A DNA stretch of 64,000 bases, taken from positions 4,030,001-4,094,000 of the forward strand of contig JAAONU010000123.1 of the NCBI GenBank assembly GCA_012932295.1, given 5' to 3'. Positions 13,208-26,161 of this stretch are shown piece after piece. Under the pieces are notes generated by a model. That model was not told the DNA's origin, did not search any database, and was given only the letters and a program-made list of their open reading frames with translations. The DNA comes from Cyclina sinensis. Taxonomy: Eukaryota; Mollusca; Bivalvia; Venerida; Veneridae. Position numbers and translations under genes: made by a program. The first letter of the stretch is position 1; the number at the start of each line of letters is the position of its first letter.

Positions 13208-13880
13208 GTGAAGAATAAATAAATATACGCGATGATGAACCTAGAGTATAATAATTTATCTGATTGAAAAATAAGATGATTACATTTTTCATTAGGTTTT
13301 ATAAAACATGTTCTACATAACGTCAGTTTCCATGCAGTTATTTGATACTTTCAACGATAGACGGACGCACCTGACGGTTGAAATAATCCAAATGACGTTC
13401 CTTACAATAAGGAAAGCTCACTATAGATTAAAGTGTAAAAAGGTAAAATCTATACAATACAGTCGTACAAGTCCAGGACTGGAAAAGACTAAAAAATCGT
13501 GCGTTCTGTCATTTTGGTTTATTAAGATGAAGCAATGTGAATACATATAATGATTTAGGTTTGTTCTACATCAAGTAAAGAATTTTACATGATGCACTGA
13601 TGCCGTGATACCATAATGGTATTGGAGAAGAAGCGATGTTGTTAAAGGGACGTACATTTAACCGATGATGTAGTGCGTGTCTGTTTTAATGGCTCATTTG
13701 CTATTTTTTTTAAAGAAGACCGTATGTTCATAATGTTGTTTTTCTTAAGACAGTTAGGGAATAAAAAGGGGATCATTTGGAGTAATGGCTGTCCACCCAA
13801 AATGGTCCAACAACCACTCTCTGTATAAAGACTAATATTAATGCATTAAGTTAACCCATTGCACTTAGCATTTTTTAGCT
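11490..13880. repeat. segmental duplication, 'pre' module, copy 1
   Basis: Collinear with 32,430-37,030. Shared landmarks: AATTAGAAACGAAATGA near 11,550 and 32,485; the tract ACAAGTGAAAGTTG near 11,830 and 32,680; the tract ATTTACTTCTGTTTGACATT near 12,497 and 34,968. Copy 2 is longer because later elements inserted in it. No exon recognised. Confidence 0.75.
13110..13206. repeat. (AAAT)n microsatellite
   Basis: About 97 bp of TAAA/TTAAA repeats with few interruptions, present in the copy-1 'pre' module. Confidence 0.97.
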
Positions 13881-14021
13881 GACACTTAAAAATAAGGTGA
13901 CAATTCATTCAAAATAATTCTCATTTACACAATTTCAAAGAACATGCAATACACTGGATTTTAGGGTATGCCCCTCTAGCTATATTTTCCCGCTGTCATC
14001 ATTCGGCAATACATTCATCGA

Positions 14022-14844
14022 GGTGCCGATACTACGTGACTTAGAGGGATATGTGTGGGGATGAAATTGGTCAACAAACCGTCGATTAAGGTAATATTTT
14101 TTGTGATAACTTTTTTAATACGTCTTAATTTTTTATCGGTTAAAGCTGAGTGCCCGTTCCTTTTTGTAATACACATTGTCCTCAAATTATTTTTCTCAAC
14201 TATTTTGTAGATTTTTAAAAAAATAAAGTACAACTGTGCAGATGGGCTAAAGGACGATAGATAACAATAATGAAATGGACACACGCAAAACGCTCGTACA
14301 GAATAATAAAGGAATTGCTTCCAACAAAATGTTATGTTTTTATGCTCTTTAACGATTTTATAGAAAACTGCTAATAGTGGTTACATGGAAGTTTTTTGCT
14401 CCACACATATCATTTAAAAAACCCACTCCACAATATCTCTTTCGCATTATTTTGTTCCATTTTGCTTGCTTGTTGAATTAAATACATTTCACACACATTA
14501 TTTATTCTTTATCGAATACTAATCGCTCTGGACATAGAATTAGTTTCATAAACAAATGATAAACGTAGTTTTAACATCGCTTTTATAATATGCTTCCACA
14601 CATATCATCACAATTATTGGAGGTTAAAATGCGCTGTTGCACTTCATCAGAAAAATTACAAATTATTCGCAAAAAATAATTTGAGGACAATGTCTGTTAC
14701 AAAAGGGAGCGGGCACTCAGCTTTATCCGATAAAAGATTATGATGTATTAAAAAAGTTATCACAAAAAATATTACCTTAATCAACGGTTTGTTGTCAAAT
14801 TTCAGCCCCACACATATCTGTACAAGTCACGTAATATCGGCACC
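14022..14844. mobile_element. foldback/MITE-like element, 823 bp, with about 190-bp terminal inverted repeats
   Basis: The left arm (14,022 to about 14,212) starts GGTGCCGATACTACGTGACT. The right arm (about 14,655-14,844) is its reverse complement, with scattered mismatches and small indels. Cores B (near 37,165) and C (near 45,050) lack it at the same position, so it inserted after the duplication. A possible 6-bp target duplication ATTCAT flanks it (14,013-14,018 and 14,848-14,853). It has no transposase frame and is non-autonomous; superfamily unassigned. Confidence 0.85.
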
Positions 14845-15413
14845 GTGATTCATTTCGGTTGACAGAAACTTTTACGATAATAGGGTTGAAACGATAGCAG
14901 TCAGTTAGAGGATTAATTTATTGCTTTTCATCAAATATTTGCTAGCAATTATTACCGGAAAATACACTTCTGTGGTCTGTTACATTTATTCTTCACGTGA
15001 TGCCCATTGGGGGTAATAGCAAGCTTCATATTTTGAAGTCACGTGGGTGTCTGGTCTGATGAATATTAATTGCAAATCTTCTGTGAAAAAGACGTGTTGG
15101 TATTAACATTCAAAACGGAAGGAAAGGAACAAAAGTTATTTACGAAACTGCAAATGAGCTACTAAGTTTTTTGTCATAGAATACTTTTGATCTTCTAGAA
15201 TTACAAAAGCGAACCGATATGATTAAACGAAAATGAACTCAGACTGTTATTAATTTAAGAAACACGATTTATGTGTTTTCAGTACTGTCGTGTCAGGTAA
15301 TTTGATTCAATTTCTCAAAAGTAAAGGTTATCTGATACAGAAAGTTGCAAGTGCTGACAACTGCATTTAACCCGTTTGTCTCAAGAAATTCGTTAATTAT
15401 AACCAGACCTTTA

Positions 15414-17021
15414 TTTATAAATCATGGTCAGAATTGGTCCCACCACAGTGTCACTTGATTTTACATAGACTTATATAGGAGCAACTTAAAAAGATCTTCT
15501 TGTCAGAATCAATAAGGACTAGACTTGATGTTTGGTGTATATGGTTGTCTACTGGACCTCTACTAACAAATCATAGCTCCTGAATCAAAATTAGACCCCA
15601 GGGGTCACCTGGTCTTACATAGAGTTATATAGGAGAAAAGTTAAAAATTCTTCTAGTCTAAATCCACAAAACCTAAGGTTTACATATTTGGTTTGTAACA
15701 TGATTTAGTGGAGCATTATCCAAATCATATAAATCATGGCCTTCTAGTCAGAACTGGTCCCAGCCCAAGTGACACTTGATTTTACATAGAATTGTACAGG
15801 GAAAACTTAAAAATAATCTTCTTGTCAGAAACTATAAGACCAAGGGTTGAGATATTATGTGTGTACCATTATCTAGTGGACTTCTACCAAATTTATACAA
15901 ATCATGGCCCCCGGAATAAAATTGGCCCCGCCCCACTAGGCACTTGGTTTTATTATGCTCCCCGAAGGGCGAGCATATAGTTGCCGCTTTGTCCGTCCGT
16001 TCGTCCTTCGTTCATCCGTCCGTCATAATTTTGTCCGGAGCATAACACAAAAACTATAAACTATGAGAGATATTAAGACCAAACTCCATAGGTAGTTAGA
16101 TCTTATTAAGGAGCAGTGCAGTGCACAAGAACCATAACTCTTGCTTTATTAATTTTTGAGTTATTGCCCTTTGAATTTGTCCGGGGCATATCTCACAAAG
16201 TATAAGAGGTATTGGTAGATAGATCTCTATGAGGAGAAGTGCAGCGTGCAGGTATTGGTAGATAGATCTCTATGAGGAGAAGTGCAGCGTGCAAGAACCG
16301 TAACTCTATTTTGCATAATTTAGGAGTTATTGTCCTTTGTTATTTTTCATACTTTAAAAAATACATATTAAACAATAGCCCTTTTGGAATTGGCATTTAT
16401 TCGGGGAGCATTTATCGGTTCTACCGATTTCTTGTATAGGGTTATTCAGGAAAAAGTTTTTAAAAATCTTGTCAGAAAGAACAGTGAAAGGCCGTGAGCT
16501 GAGAACAATATGGTTCAGCATTGCCTAGTTAATTAAATGGACTTTAAGATCTTAGCCCTCACCAGAGTACTCAGCCACACCCACCTGACCTGGGTACCCC
16601 TCCACTCTCCAAAAAAGAATCATAAGATGGGATAGGAAGGCACTTAACCTTTATCCACCTTTGTCCTTGACCTTCATGTGACCTACTTCCTTTTTTGAAG
16701 CTACTTCAATAAAATGTGAACTATTTGTATAAATTTGCATGCAGACTTTAACTTTGAAATAGGCTGATCTTGACCTACTGACGTACTTCCTTGTTTTTGA
16801 TATATGTCATTGGAATTTTAACTATTTGTTTAAGTTTGCATACAAACTTCCAGTTTGACCTTGGTTTACCTTGAACTGTTGACCTTTCTTGGTTTAAAAA
16901 TATTTTTGATATCTAATGTAGTTTTTGAACATCTGCAATTTGACACATGCTTTAGGTGCGCCCCCGCCAATTATTGTTTGATAGTTTCTTCTTGGCGAGC
17001 CAACACCATCTGGTCCTCTTG
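15414..17021 (+). mobile_element. older Helentron-like element of tandem core repeats, 5' end missing
   Basis: Cores B and C continue without this block. It holds three to four degenerate copies of an approximately 150-bp repeat (for example TTTACATAGACTTATATAGG, then a 'ctagtggacctctacc' phrase). A second approximately 130-bp repeat with 'CTTGACCT..TGACCTACTTCC' follows at 16,640-16,930. The end reads TCTGGTCCTCTTG before T, like the other CTTG-ending elements. No 5' hairpin was found. A younger element (15,955-16,434) is nested in it. Confidence 0.6.
15955..16434 (+). mobile_element. Helentron-like non-autonomous element, ATGCTCCCC family
   Basis: The 5' end ATGCTCCCCGAAGGGCGAGC folds into a hairpin (ATGCTC/GAGCAT) and is followed by ATATAG and a GTCC microsatellite. 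The same motif recurs inverted near the 3' end (TTCGGGGAGCAT). It is followed by the perfect stem-loop ATCGGT-TCT-ACCGAT and the terminus TTTCTTG. A 42-bp internal segment near 16,210-16,295 is tandemly duplicated. Asymmetric subterminal repeats, a 3' hairpin and a microsatellite are Helentron features. Confidence 0.8.
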
Positions 17022-18654
17022 TTAAATAAACGCCCTTTCTATTTTGTAACTCCAAGATACTTTAAATTGCATAGCTTCTGTTACTCCTTAATTTTGGTTA
17101 ATTTTGTTCATTCAAACCATACAAACAAGCATTCACTCAGAGAGTCGTGTGCGAGATGCACTTTATAGTTGCGGGATAAAAAAAACGTTGTTCGCTGTGT
17201 TTTTGCTTCCTTCCTTTGGCAATACATTCTTTTTGGTTTAGGTAATCTTTGCAGGAGGCGGTCAAGAAAATGATACCGCTATTGCCTTTCATAAAATATT
17301 TATTGAAACGATTTCCGGATAAACATTTCTGATCTGTTAGATTCTACATGCTGTTTTCGCTTTTTGAGGTTCATATGTGGAGTTTCTAAGTATATTGATA
17401 TTAAATTCGTATATTGATAAAATCAACAGTAGAGAATTTGATTTTTGTGAATTTCTTTTAACATTTTATAACATGAAGTCAGAACAACTACGTTTTTCTA
17501 GACAGAAAAGGAAAATTTTCTTGTTTTAAAGAACAAACTGTAAAACATCATAGGAATAAAAGTCTGTAACTTAAATAAGTGCAAGACAAAAAAGTCTGTT
17601 CTGAGTATTTTGATATTCATTGAATTCGAACATGATAAAAGAACGATTTCCTTTCACTTGAATACGATTCTGTTTATGAATTTTGGTATATTTTTATCAT
17701 GAAAACGACAGTGGTGTCAAGTTTTGATTCACGAAACTCAAATCAAGTTCGAGCTTTTTCAGTATTCGCTGTCTTACAAAGTAAAGTTAAGGTAGGACAT
17801 TGTGTTGACAGAAATTATCATTCAGCGAACGTTTTGAGTCTATTTACACTCCGATGTCAAGAATCAACTTCTCTTATTATATATTAAAGCAGCTCGTTAA
17901 CAGTTGAACAGTATAACTGAATATTTTTTCTTCTTTCTCTCGATTCTGTTGGTGTCTTCTGACAAAACACCTCTGCTTGCGTATGTCACATTGCAAAAAA
18001 TCCCCCGCATTTTTCGTAACCGTCCACTTGGGGAATTCCGGTTAAATATAGAATACAGTATCCCCGAAGCAGGTGCCTGCTGTACCTCTTAACACGTTCC
18101 GGAACATTGCGTCTTCATCAGTTTCAGCACAGGTGTATATAACAAAGTAAGAAAGTTAACAAGAATGAATCTGAGGGTCACTTAATTTCATACAGATTTT
18201 CTCTAATTTAAGCTGACAGAAGCAATATAACTCTTTTGTCTCTGGTAGTTGAATCCTTTTTTCTAAATATAGCAATCAAAAACTCCATTTAAAATGAAAA
18301 CATTTTTTCCACCGAATTTCTGATTTCTTTAAAATGAATTTCGTCGCTTGTTTACAAAACTTTTCCTGGCACCACTTCCGGTCTCTTACGGAATAAATAG
18401 AAATTCGATATTAATTTGTTGTACAAACCAAATCTAAACATCTCAATCAAGTTTAAAATTTATTGTATAAATAAACTGAAGTATTTAGTGGACTTTATTT
18501 ATTTTTGTAACGAATCCTGTAGATAAATTCGAATCAGCTGATATAGATCCACTTTCATTTTCAATGTCAATGTCAACGGTCCCGGTTCAATTTCCATTAG
18601 GGCCGGCAAAGTTTCTCCGTGATAATTGATCTAATACAATGCGTCAAAAGGTCA

Positions 18655-18805
18655 TTTGTAACTCACCTCTGAAGCAAGTGAGGAAGTAGTCAGTCACTTG
18701 CGGAGAAATTGGTTAGTAAGTTGGTACCCAGAACCACTGGTTAGGTGGACTGTCCGCCGGGATATGGCCATTAGCTTTTAAAACTGGCGTTAAACCCCGG
18801 TTAAA
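18655..18805 (-). repeat. second copy of the dispersed repeat seen at 6,582-6,790
   Basis: In reverse orientation it carries the same AGTCCACCTAACCAGTG-type phrase and a GTGACTGACTACTTCCTCAC match. The two copies differ by point changes and small indels. Confidence 0.6.
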
Positions 18806-19369
18806 CTATAATTATTTTCAATATCACTGCAACACTTTGATAGCGATGTTTGGAGGGACAATTTAAATCATGATTTGAAGTAATGTAAAGTGACTCTCAG
18901 ATTCATTCTTGTGAACTTTCGTACCTTGTGCTGGTTATGTAGTGGTTCGGGGCATTTATCCATGAAACGAATGCCTGATGTTTTTTGGTCCAATTTTCAA
19001 AATACGGATATAATGTGCGCGCATGCACGAAGAGTGCATGTGATCAGTCATTTGACGGAAACCGAAAATAGAAATTCTAAATATAGGTTTTATACCGTTC
19101 GTAACGCTATAGCATATGATGGAGAAGCTACCCATTTTTTTTACAATCACAAAATGTTGCATTGGGTGACAATGCGTCTGTAGATGGGTATTGATAGACG
19201 TAATACACACAGATAGTTAACATCAAATTCTTAGTCAGTGACCAACTATGAACGAGCTGCTTTAAGACAAACATATCAAGTGATAGATGCCACAATAACG
19301 TTCTTGTAAATCCAGTTCAGATTGTTTATTGAACTGACAGGTATGAAACGTTCGTTTGCCAACATTTTT

Positions 19370-19836
19370 ATGCTCCCCGAAGGGCGAGCGTATAGTTGAC
19401 GCTTTGTCCGTCCGTCCGTCCCGTCCGTTCGTCCGTCCGTCATAATTTTTTCCGGAGCATAACACAAAAACTATGAAAGATATCAAGACCAAACTTCATA
19501 GGTAGTTAGATCTCATTGATGAGCAGTTCAGTGCACAAGAATCATAACTCTTGCTTTATTAATTTTTGAGTTATTGCCCTTTGAAATTTCTCATACTTAT
19601 TTTTTGTCCGGGGCATATCTCACAAAGTATAAGAGATATAAACATGAAACTTTATTGGTAGATAGATCTCTATGAGGAGAAGTGCAGCGTGCAAGAACCA
19701 TAACTGTATTTTGCATAATTTAGGAGTTATTGCCCTTTAATATTTTTCATACTTTAAAAAAGATACATATTAAACAATAGCCCTTTTGGCATTGGCATTT
19801 ATTCGGGGAGCATCCATCGGTTCTACCGATTTCTTG
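19370..19836 (+). mobile_element. Helentron-like non-autonomous element, ATGCTCCCC family, second copy
   Basis: It has the same ends as the copy at 15,955: 5' hairpin ATGCTC/GAGCAT, GTCC microsatellite, inverted TTCGGGGAGCAT near the 3' end, hairpin ATCGGT/ACCGAT and terminal TTTCTTG. Core C (near 46,905) and core B (near 38,835) have only a T-run at this position, so insertion was between T residues without target duplication and after the core duplication. Confidence 0.88.
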
Positions 19837-20929
19837 TTTATTTTCTGTATGTGTTTGCACAAAAATAAGTCTCTAAGAATACTTCTAAAGTAACTGTTTT
19901 CTTAGTGTTACTTTGTATTTGTACTTGAACTTCTTTCAACTCGACATATACATGTATTTTTTTGATTAATGTGGACCTTTTTATATGTGACTCTTTCGTG
20001 AAGCACCTATTACAATTTCTTTTTTAAGACGTTTGCAAAAAATTCTCAAAAACTGAAAGAACAAATTAGTTGAGAAATAAAGTTATATAGATATAAATGA
20101 GAGTATAACAGATCAAAGCATAGAACAAGTAATTTATTTCCTTCTTCAAGTTGTGCTGATGCATCTACCCATTCCAGAAAGTATGTTTTGTGTAGCTCAC
20201 AAAACGTATATGCACATTTAAATTTTCTGGTAATATACGAGGAACATTTTGTCCGCGGCTGTAACATGTTGATTCAAATGAAAATTTAGCTTTTCATATT
20301 TTCCAGAACTAATTATTAAAAAACATTATTTCAGACATTCTGTCAATTTTTAAGGCAGTTATCATAATTCAGAAGAGGTATACCATCTTTACAGGAATAA
20401 ATGGCTGAATCACTGGTTCTTCGGGCTTAAAAAAGTTCCAGAGAAGACAAATGCAAATAATCACAAGGCATTATAGATCTGGACTTTGGAAGAAAAGTTC
20501 TTTTGATATGTATTTTCATCTTTTATTAAATTGTCTCTTGAATTAATAACAATTCACCCAAGTCACATAGCCACAATATCTTATTCACAGACATATTATA
20601 ATTCAAGGGACTTGTTTTAATAAATTGATTTGTCAGTTTAATGTGGACTAACTAATGCTGTATCCCTGTGACATTGATCTGTTTACCGTTCAAATATCTA
20701 TGTATTTAATCTGGCAGCGTCCGTATGGGTATTTGTAATTTTACTCAATGTTTCCTTTAAATTAAGAGTCTTAGTACATTCCAGACTCTTCTTTTTACTG
20801 TTGCAATCAAGCAATTTAAAACAATTAAAATTAACAACCTACTGGGGAACCTCTTTTCTGAAATCCTACCCTCTTTATTCATCACAACAATCGACCAGAA
20901 TGACTAGACTTTGATTTTGGCTCTTTTGC

Positions 20930-21800
20930 TTCTTTAGTGCAATTATAATGATAAGGATTGGAGCAATGATTTTGGCTGTTGCCTCTGCAGTACAATATAA
21001 TGATAAGGGTTAGAGAAATGTTTTTGGCTGTTGCCTCTTCAGTACAATGTAATGATGAAGAGTAGAACAATGTTTATGACTGTTGCGTTTTCAATGTAAT
21101 ATAATGATAAGAGGTAGGATAATATTTCTGGCTGTTGCGTATAGTGCAATGTAATGATAAGGATTAGAGCAGTGGTTTTTGCTGTTGCGTCTTCAATGCA
21201 GGGTAGAACAATGTTTCTGACTGTTGCGTTTTCAGTGTAATATAATGGTAAGAGGTAGGGTAATATTTCTGGCTGTTGCGTATAGTGCAATGTAATGATA
21301 AGGATTAGAGCAGTGGTTTTTTGCTGTTGCGTCTTCAATGCAGGGTAGAACAATGTTTCTGACTGTTGCGTTTTCAATGTAATATAATGGTAAGAGGTAG
21401 GGTAATATTTCTGGCTGTTGCGTATAGTGCAATGTAATGATAAGGATTAGAGCAGTGGTTTTTTGCTGTTGCGTCTACAATTCAGGGAAATGTAGTGATA
21501 AGATATAGAGCAATGTTTATGACGGTTGCATCTTTTGTGATATTAATGATACGAGATGGAACAATGTAATGATAAGAGTTAGAACTGCCTCTGGCTGTTG
21601 CGTCTTCAGTGCAATGTAATAATAAGAGTTAGAACTGCCTCTGGCTGTTGCGTCTTTAGTGCAATGTAATGATAAGAGTTAGAACTGCCTCTGGCTGTTG
21701 CGTCTTCAGTACAATGTAATGATATTAGTTATAGCAATGTTTCTGGCTATTGCCTGTTCAATGCAATGTAATAATAAGGGTAAGAGCGATGTTTCTGTTA
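20930..21800. repeat. 50-bp minisatellite with a 142-bp higher-order unit
   Basis: The basic monomer is about 50 bp (CTGGCTGTTGCGTCTTCAGT plus GCAATGTAATGATAAGAGTT and linker). From about 21,060 to 21,480 monomers are organised as a three-monomer, 142-bp unit (copies start at 21,201 and 21,343). Three near-identical 50-bp copies follow at 21,580-21,720. Core B has only about two decayed monomers (40,195-40,280). Long minus-strand open frames here are by-products of the repeat. Confidence 0.93.
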
Positions 21801-24252
21801 CTGATTTTTAGTACTATTGTTTCAGGCAATTGCAGTGTAATACTGTTTCTTTTGTAAAACACTCAAGAAATATTTCAAGGATCTGAAAGTTTGTTTGAAC
21901 TCAAGAAACGAGTTTTCTCTGTTTAAAGTAATCATTCTCCGTATCTCGCGTTTATTCTGTTCTGTATGTTTGTCAGTCCCCTGCCGCGTAGCGGGGGTTG
22001 ATTATAGGAATGGCCTGTGGCTTTATAACTTAATAAAATGTAACCATTCAGTTTATTTAGATGTAGTATACAGATAGGCTCGTGCGTTTTGAAGTACCGT
22101 CTCCTTCCAGAGGAGTTGGACACGCAGGCGTACATAAGGTAGTGAAAATGATAGAAAACACACACCTTGTCACTTATTTTTAGTCCAAACAATTCAAGGT
22201 AAATATTTTGTTTGTAAACTTAATTTTGGTAAAGTTCATTCAAATAAATTAGTCGGCAAAATATTCCGAGACTCTTTGGTGCTCAAGTTTTTTGTGCATT
22301 GTGCTTGATTTATAGTAGCAGATGAATTACATTATTCGCTGTATCCCTGCTGCAATCATTTGGAAATATATTAATTTCGACTGACGTCATTAAGATAAAA
22401 GGATTGCTGGAGAAAGCGGCCAGTTAAATGATCAGTTTATTGTCTTTTATCAGATATTTATTGAGAAAAATTTCTTGAGAATTACATTCCCCTGATCTTT
22501 TTCACTTAGTCTGCTGTTAATGCCAAACTAGTTAAAAGCAAGTGTCATATTTTGGAATAATGTGGGTGTCTTAGCAGATTGACTTTAATTGAATATCCCC
22601 TAGACTGGAGGCAATCGTTTTTCTACCTGACAGTGCACCCGTCTATAAATTATATTCTTGTTCTGTCTCATGCTGTCTAGTTCGATGAACTCGTGACCTT
22701 TTCCCCAAAACTAAAACACTTATCAAACAAGTGTTATGCTTCTCGACAAACTTTTTAAACGTTTTTGGGTGTTCTTTAAATTGAAGAGGATAAGCGTTTG
22801 AAAAGTAGTTTTTCCAAATGAAAAAGTATAATACGAGAGTATGAGATGAAAGGAATGTAATTTTGCAAAATACGTGACTTAAAAACACTACATACATTTT
22901 ATCAACGCCCATTGTAGGTTTTATATTGTGACCGATGTAGGGATATATGATTTTAAAAAAGAAGATTCTGTAAATAAAAGTCTGATCTTCCTAACTTTCA
23001 ATGAACATGTTTTAATTAAACATTTAACTATTTTTGGACTTTGGTGAAAATAAACGCCACTTTAACTTTCAAGTTTAAGCTCAATCTTAATTATAACTGA
23101 CAGATTTGAAACATTTGTTTGCCAGTACTTTTTGCATATTTTAGGGTTCGGTCTGTAACTGCATAATAGAACGAGGTCGTTAAGAGAAAGTTATATATAT
23201 TGTTTTTATTTTCCATTAACAGTAATTTAGTAAGTGTATGAAACGTATCTTTCGACTGACCTTTCTCTGTTGAAAAGCAATTGCCATGATGTTTTTATAT
23301 TCGTATAAGTAAGTATGTGAGTAATATCGGTCGTTTTCAAGGCTAAGTTTATTCTTTTTTTAGCCGTGTTAGATATCTGTCAAAGCACTGGACACAGGCA
23401 ACGATAAATTACTTACGTTTTTTTTTGTTTTGTTTTTTGTTTGTTTGTTTTTTAAATGACTGATTTATTGTTATATGTTCACACCATTAAGAAATTAAGT
23501 TCTAGATAAACAGGTAGCTTCCGTAAAACAATGCACTCATGTGATTAACAGTTACCATAATTTACGGTATTAAGCAGTTCCTAAGGGGATGATGACGTAA
23601 TGCCGTCTCGAAAACTTTCTACGCAGCACATTGTCAAGACCGGTTATACTTGTGAAATAAGTGTGTACTCGATGATATTGTGACTTGTTTGCAGTATAAA
23701 AAGTTCGAAATTATTTAAATCCAAAATAAGTGCTGTGAAAATAGAGACTTGCATCGATTATAATCAAGCCACTTATTTGCAAGAATGCCTCATACATTTT
23801 ACAGTATTATTATTTGAAGTTTGATAAGTTTTATTACCGTTTTTCTTAACATTTTTCTTAGAAGGTATAGATGAAAATACACTTTCAGGCAACTGATATT
23901 CGGATAACGTTCAAGTATTATTTGGATGATAGTTCGTGTCCTATACGTAAACTCTGTTTTCTGTTTTGCATTGTCACACAAACTACTATCGTGGTAATTA
24001 AGATTTTATTGGAAAAGACTTGCAAGAATATTGAATACATCTCGGAGGATGTTATATTAGAATCTAGCAGTGAACAAGATTGTGGTGTTAACAATACTTA
24101 TATTACATTGTACGGGTTCTTGCATATTGACATAACAAAATGTAAACGTATTATTGTATGTTTGTACACACGTGCAGAATGTACATTGTTTGGATTTGGA
24201 ACGTTACTTGTTTCTTGATGGATTTGATTTCATATCTTTTGACGTGTTTCAG

Positions 24253-24318
24253 AATCAGAGACAGTGAAGATAATGAGAGTGACGCAAAGAGACAAAAACA
24301 TGACCAGGATTACTTTAA
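24253..24318 (+). CDS. candidate 66-bp internal exon, core A copy
   Basis: The acceptor is strong (CTTTTGACGTGTTTCAG) and the donor is a perfect gtaagt after TTTAA. The only open phase gives IRDSEDNESDAKRQKHDQDY followed by F and a split K codon: a charged, hydrophilic, acidic-then-basic peptide, possibly a cytoplasmic tail or linker. The exon is phase 1 in and phase 2 out, 66 bp. Copies lie at 50,104 and 43,525. The upstream 250 bp is equally conserved with core C and is open in part (ISEDVILESS phrase), but it has no clear splice sites and mostly replacement changes, so I do not call it coding. Gene family unknown. Confidence 0.45.
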
Positions 24319-25300
24319 GTAAGTTACTGTTAAATGGGACATTACTGCATCTAAAACTCCTACATGTACTGTCTTTTACTTTGCCTATTAAGAAATATAG
24401 AACAGAAACTATATCAACAGTTATTCCCATTCAAAAAATGAACATGTATAATAAAACCAAACATGTTAACCTTTGATAGGCTTTCAGGCTTTCAACACAT
24501 TATATTTTCCTATCTATTTTTTTTTTAAATTTTTAAGATATTGTTTGAAGAAAAACTTGCATCAGTATTTACCTGAACGTTGGTTTTCTCTTGCTATTTT
24601 ATCGTTATAAAATGAAGTGATACTTTCATTTGTATTTAGTTGATATAGTAATATTGTGTTTAGTTTATGTAAACACATGCACATTATTGGCTTAGTTTAA
24701 ACAGAAAAAAAGAGAAAGGATATCGCCTAAAGGATACATTATTAGTGCAATTATAGGTTATTTACAATAGTAGATATACAGAGATAATAGACTGTCAATA
24801 TATTGTATACATAGTATCACAAATTACTTATGGTTTTAGCAGGAGGACACTGGCCATTCTCGAACAAGATGTTTTTAATTAGATATTAATTACCTTTCAA
24901 ACAAAATTAGTTTTTTGTTCTCCTTAGAAAATTGATATTCATGTTTGTTTACAAATGAAGATGTGCATATTCTGACGACTGTCTGTTCGATTGATAATGA
25001 GGTTAGATCTCGTTTGTGCTTAAAAAGAAGTAAAATGATCACGTTTTTGTTATGCCTTTGAACTAAGAGCTGACTTTGAACTACGAGCTGACTAATTGCT
25101 TACAACATTTAAATTTAGTTTTGGAAGAATGTATCAATTGTATTAAAATGAGTTCCTACGTACATTTTCAATTGAAATGAACAAACAGTTTAACTTTTTA
25201 CAACCGTATCTAAGATTAAGCTGTAAAGCTGCTTATATAAACACACAATCGTATCATTCCTGTATAAAATAATAATTATGGTTGATAAAATTTGTTTTTT

Positions 25301-26150
25301 ATGCCCCCAAAGGGAGGCATATAGTTTTTGAACTGTCCGTCCGTCCGTCCGTCAGTCAGTCCGTCCGAAAACTTTAACATTGGCAATAACTTTCTTATTA
25401 GTAAGTGGATTTACTTCATACTTGGACACAACACCCCTTTGGACAAGACCTTTCCACTGACCTATATTTATTTGACCTTGACCCCTGAATGACCTTTATC
25501 CTGAAGATCCAATTGTCCAAAAACTTTAACATTGGCAATAACTTCTTTATTAGTAAGTGGATTTACTTCATACTTGGACACAGCACCCCTTTGGACAAGA
25601 CCTTCCCACTGACCTATATTTGTTTGACCTTGACTCCTGAGTGACCTTTACCTTGAATATCCAATTGTCCAAAAACTTCAACATTGGCAATACCTTCTTT
25701 ATTAGTAAGTGGATTTACTTCATATTTGGACACAACACCCCTTTGGACAAGACCTTCCCACTGACCTTTAATTATTTGATCTTGATCCCTGAATATCCAA
25801 TTGTCCAAAAACTAATATTTGGCCATAACTTCCAAATTGGTAAGTGGATACACTTCATACTTAAACACAACACCCCTTTGGACAAGGCCTTCCCACTGAC
25901 CTATATTTGTTTGACCTTGTCCCCTGAATGACCTTCACCTTGAAGATCCAATTGTCCAAAAACTTTAACATTGCCCATAACTTCCTTATAAGTTAATGGA
26001 ATTACTTCATACTTGGACACAACCCCCTTTGGATAAGACCTTCCCACTGACCTATATTTATTTGACCTTGACCACTGAATGACTGGTTCACAGTTCAGAG
26101 GTAAAAGCACCACGTTCGCGGGCATTGTCATCTTACAGTGACAGTTCTTG
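25301..26150 (+). mobile_element. Helentron-like non-autonomous element, ATGCCCCC family
   Basis: The 5' hairpin ATGCC/GGCAT (ATGCCCCCAAAGGGAGGCAT) is followed by ATAG and a GTCC/GTCA microsatellite. The body has about five copies of a roughly 110-125-bp repeat with TCCAATTGTCCAAAAACTTT and 'TTTGACCTTGACCCCTGAAT'. The 3' end has an inverted GGGCAT, a TGTCA/TGACA stem-loop and GTTCTTG. Core B (near 44,497) is an empty site: TTTGTTTTTTTACG is split exactly within the T-run. Confidence 0.87.
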
Positions 26151-26161
26151 TTTACGTTTAA

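Noticed and set aside
21039..21377. 112-codon minus-strand open frame
   Set aside because: It lies wholly in the 50-bp minisatellite; the open frame follows from the 142-bp repeat and the peptide simply repeats.
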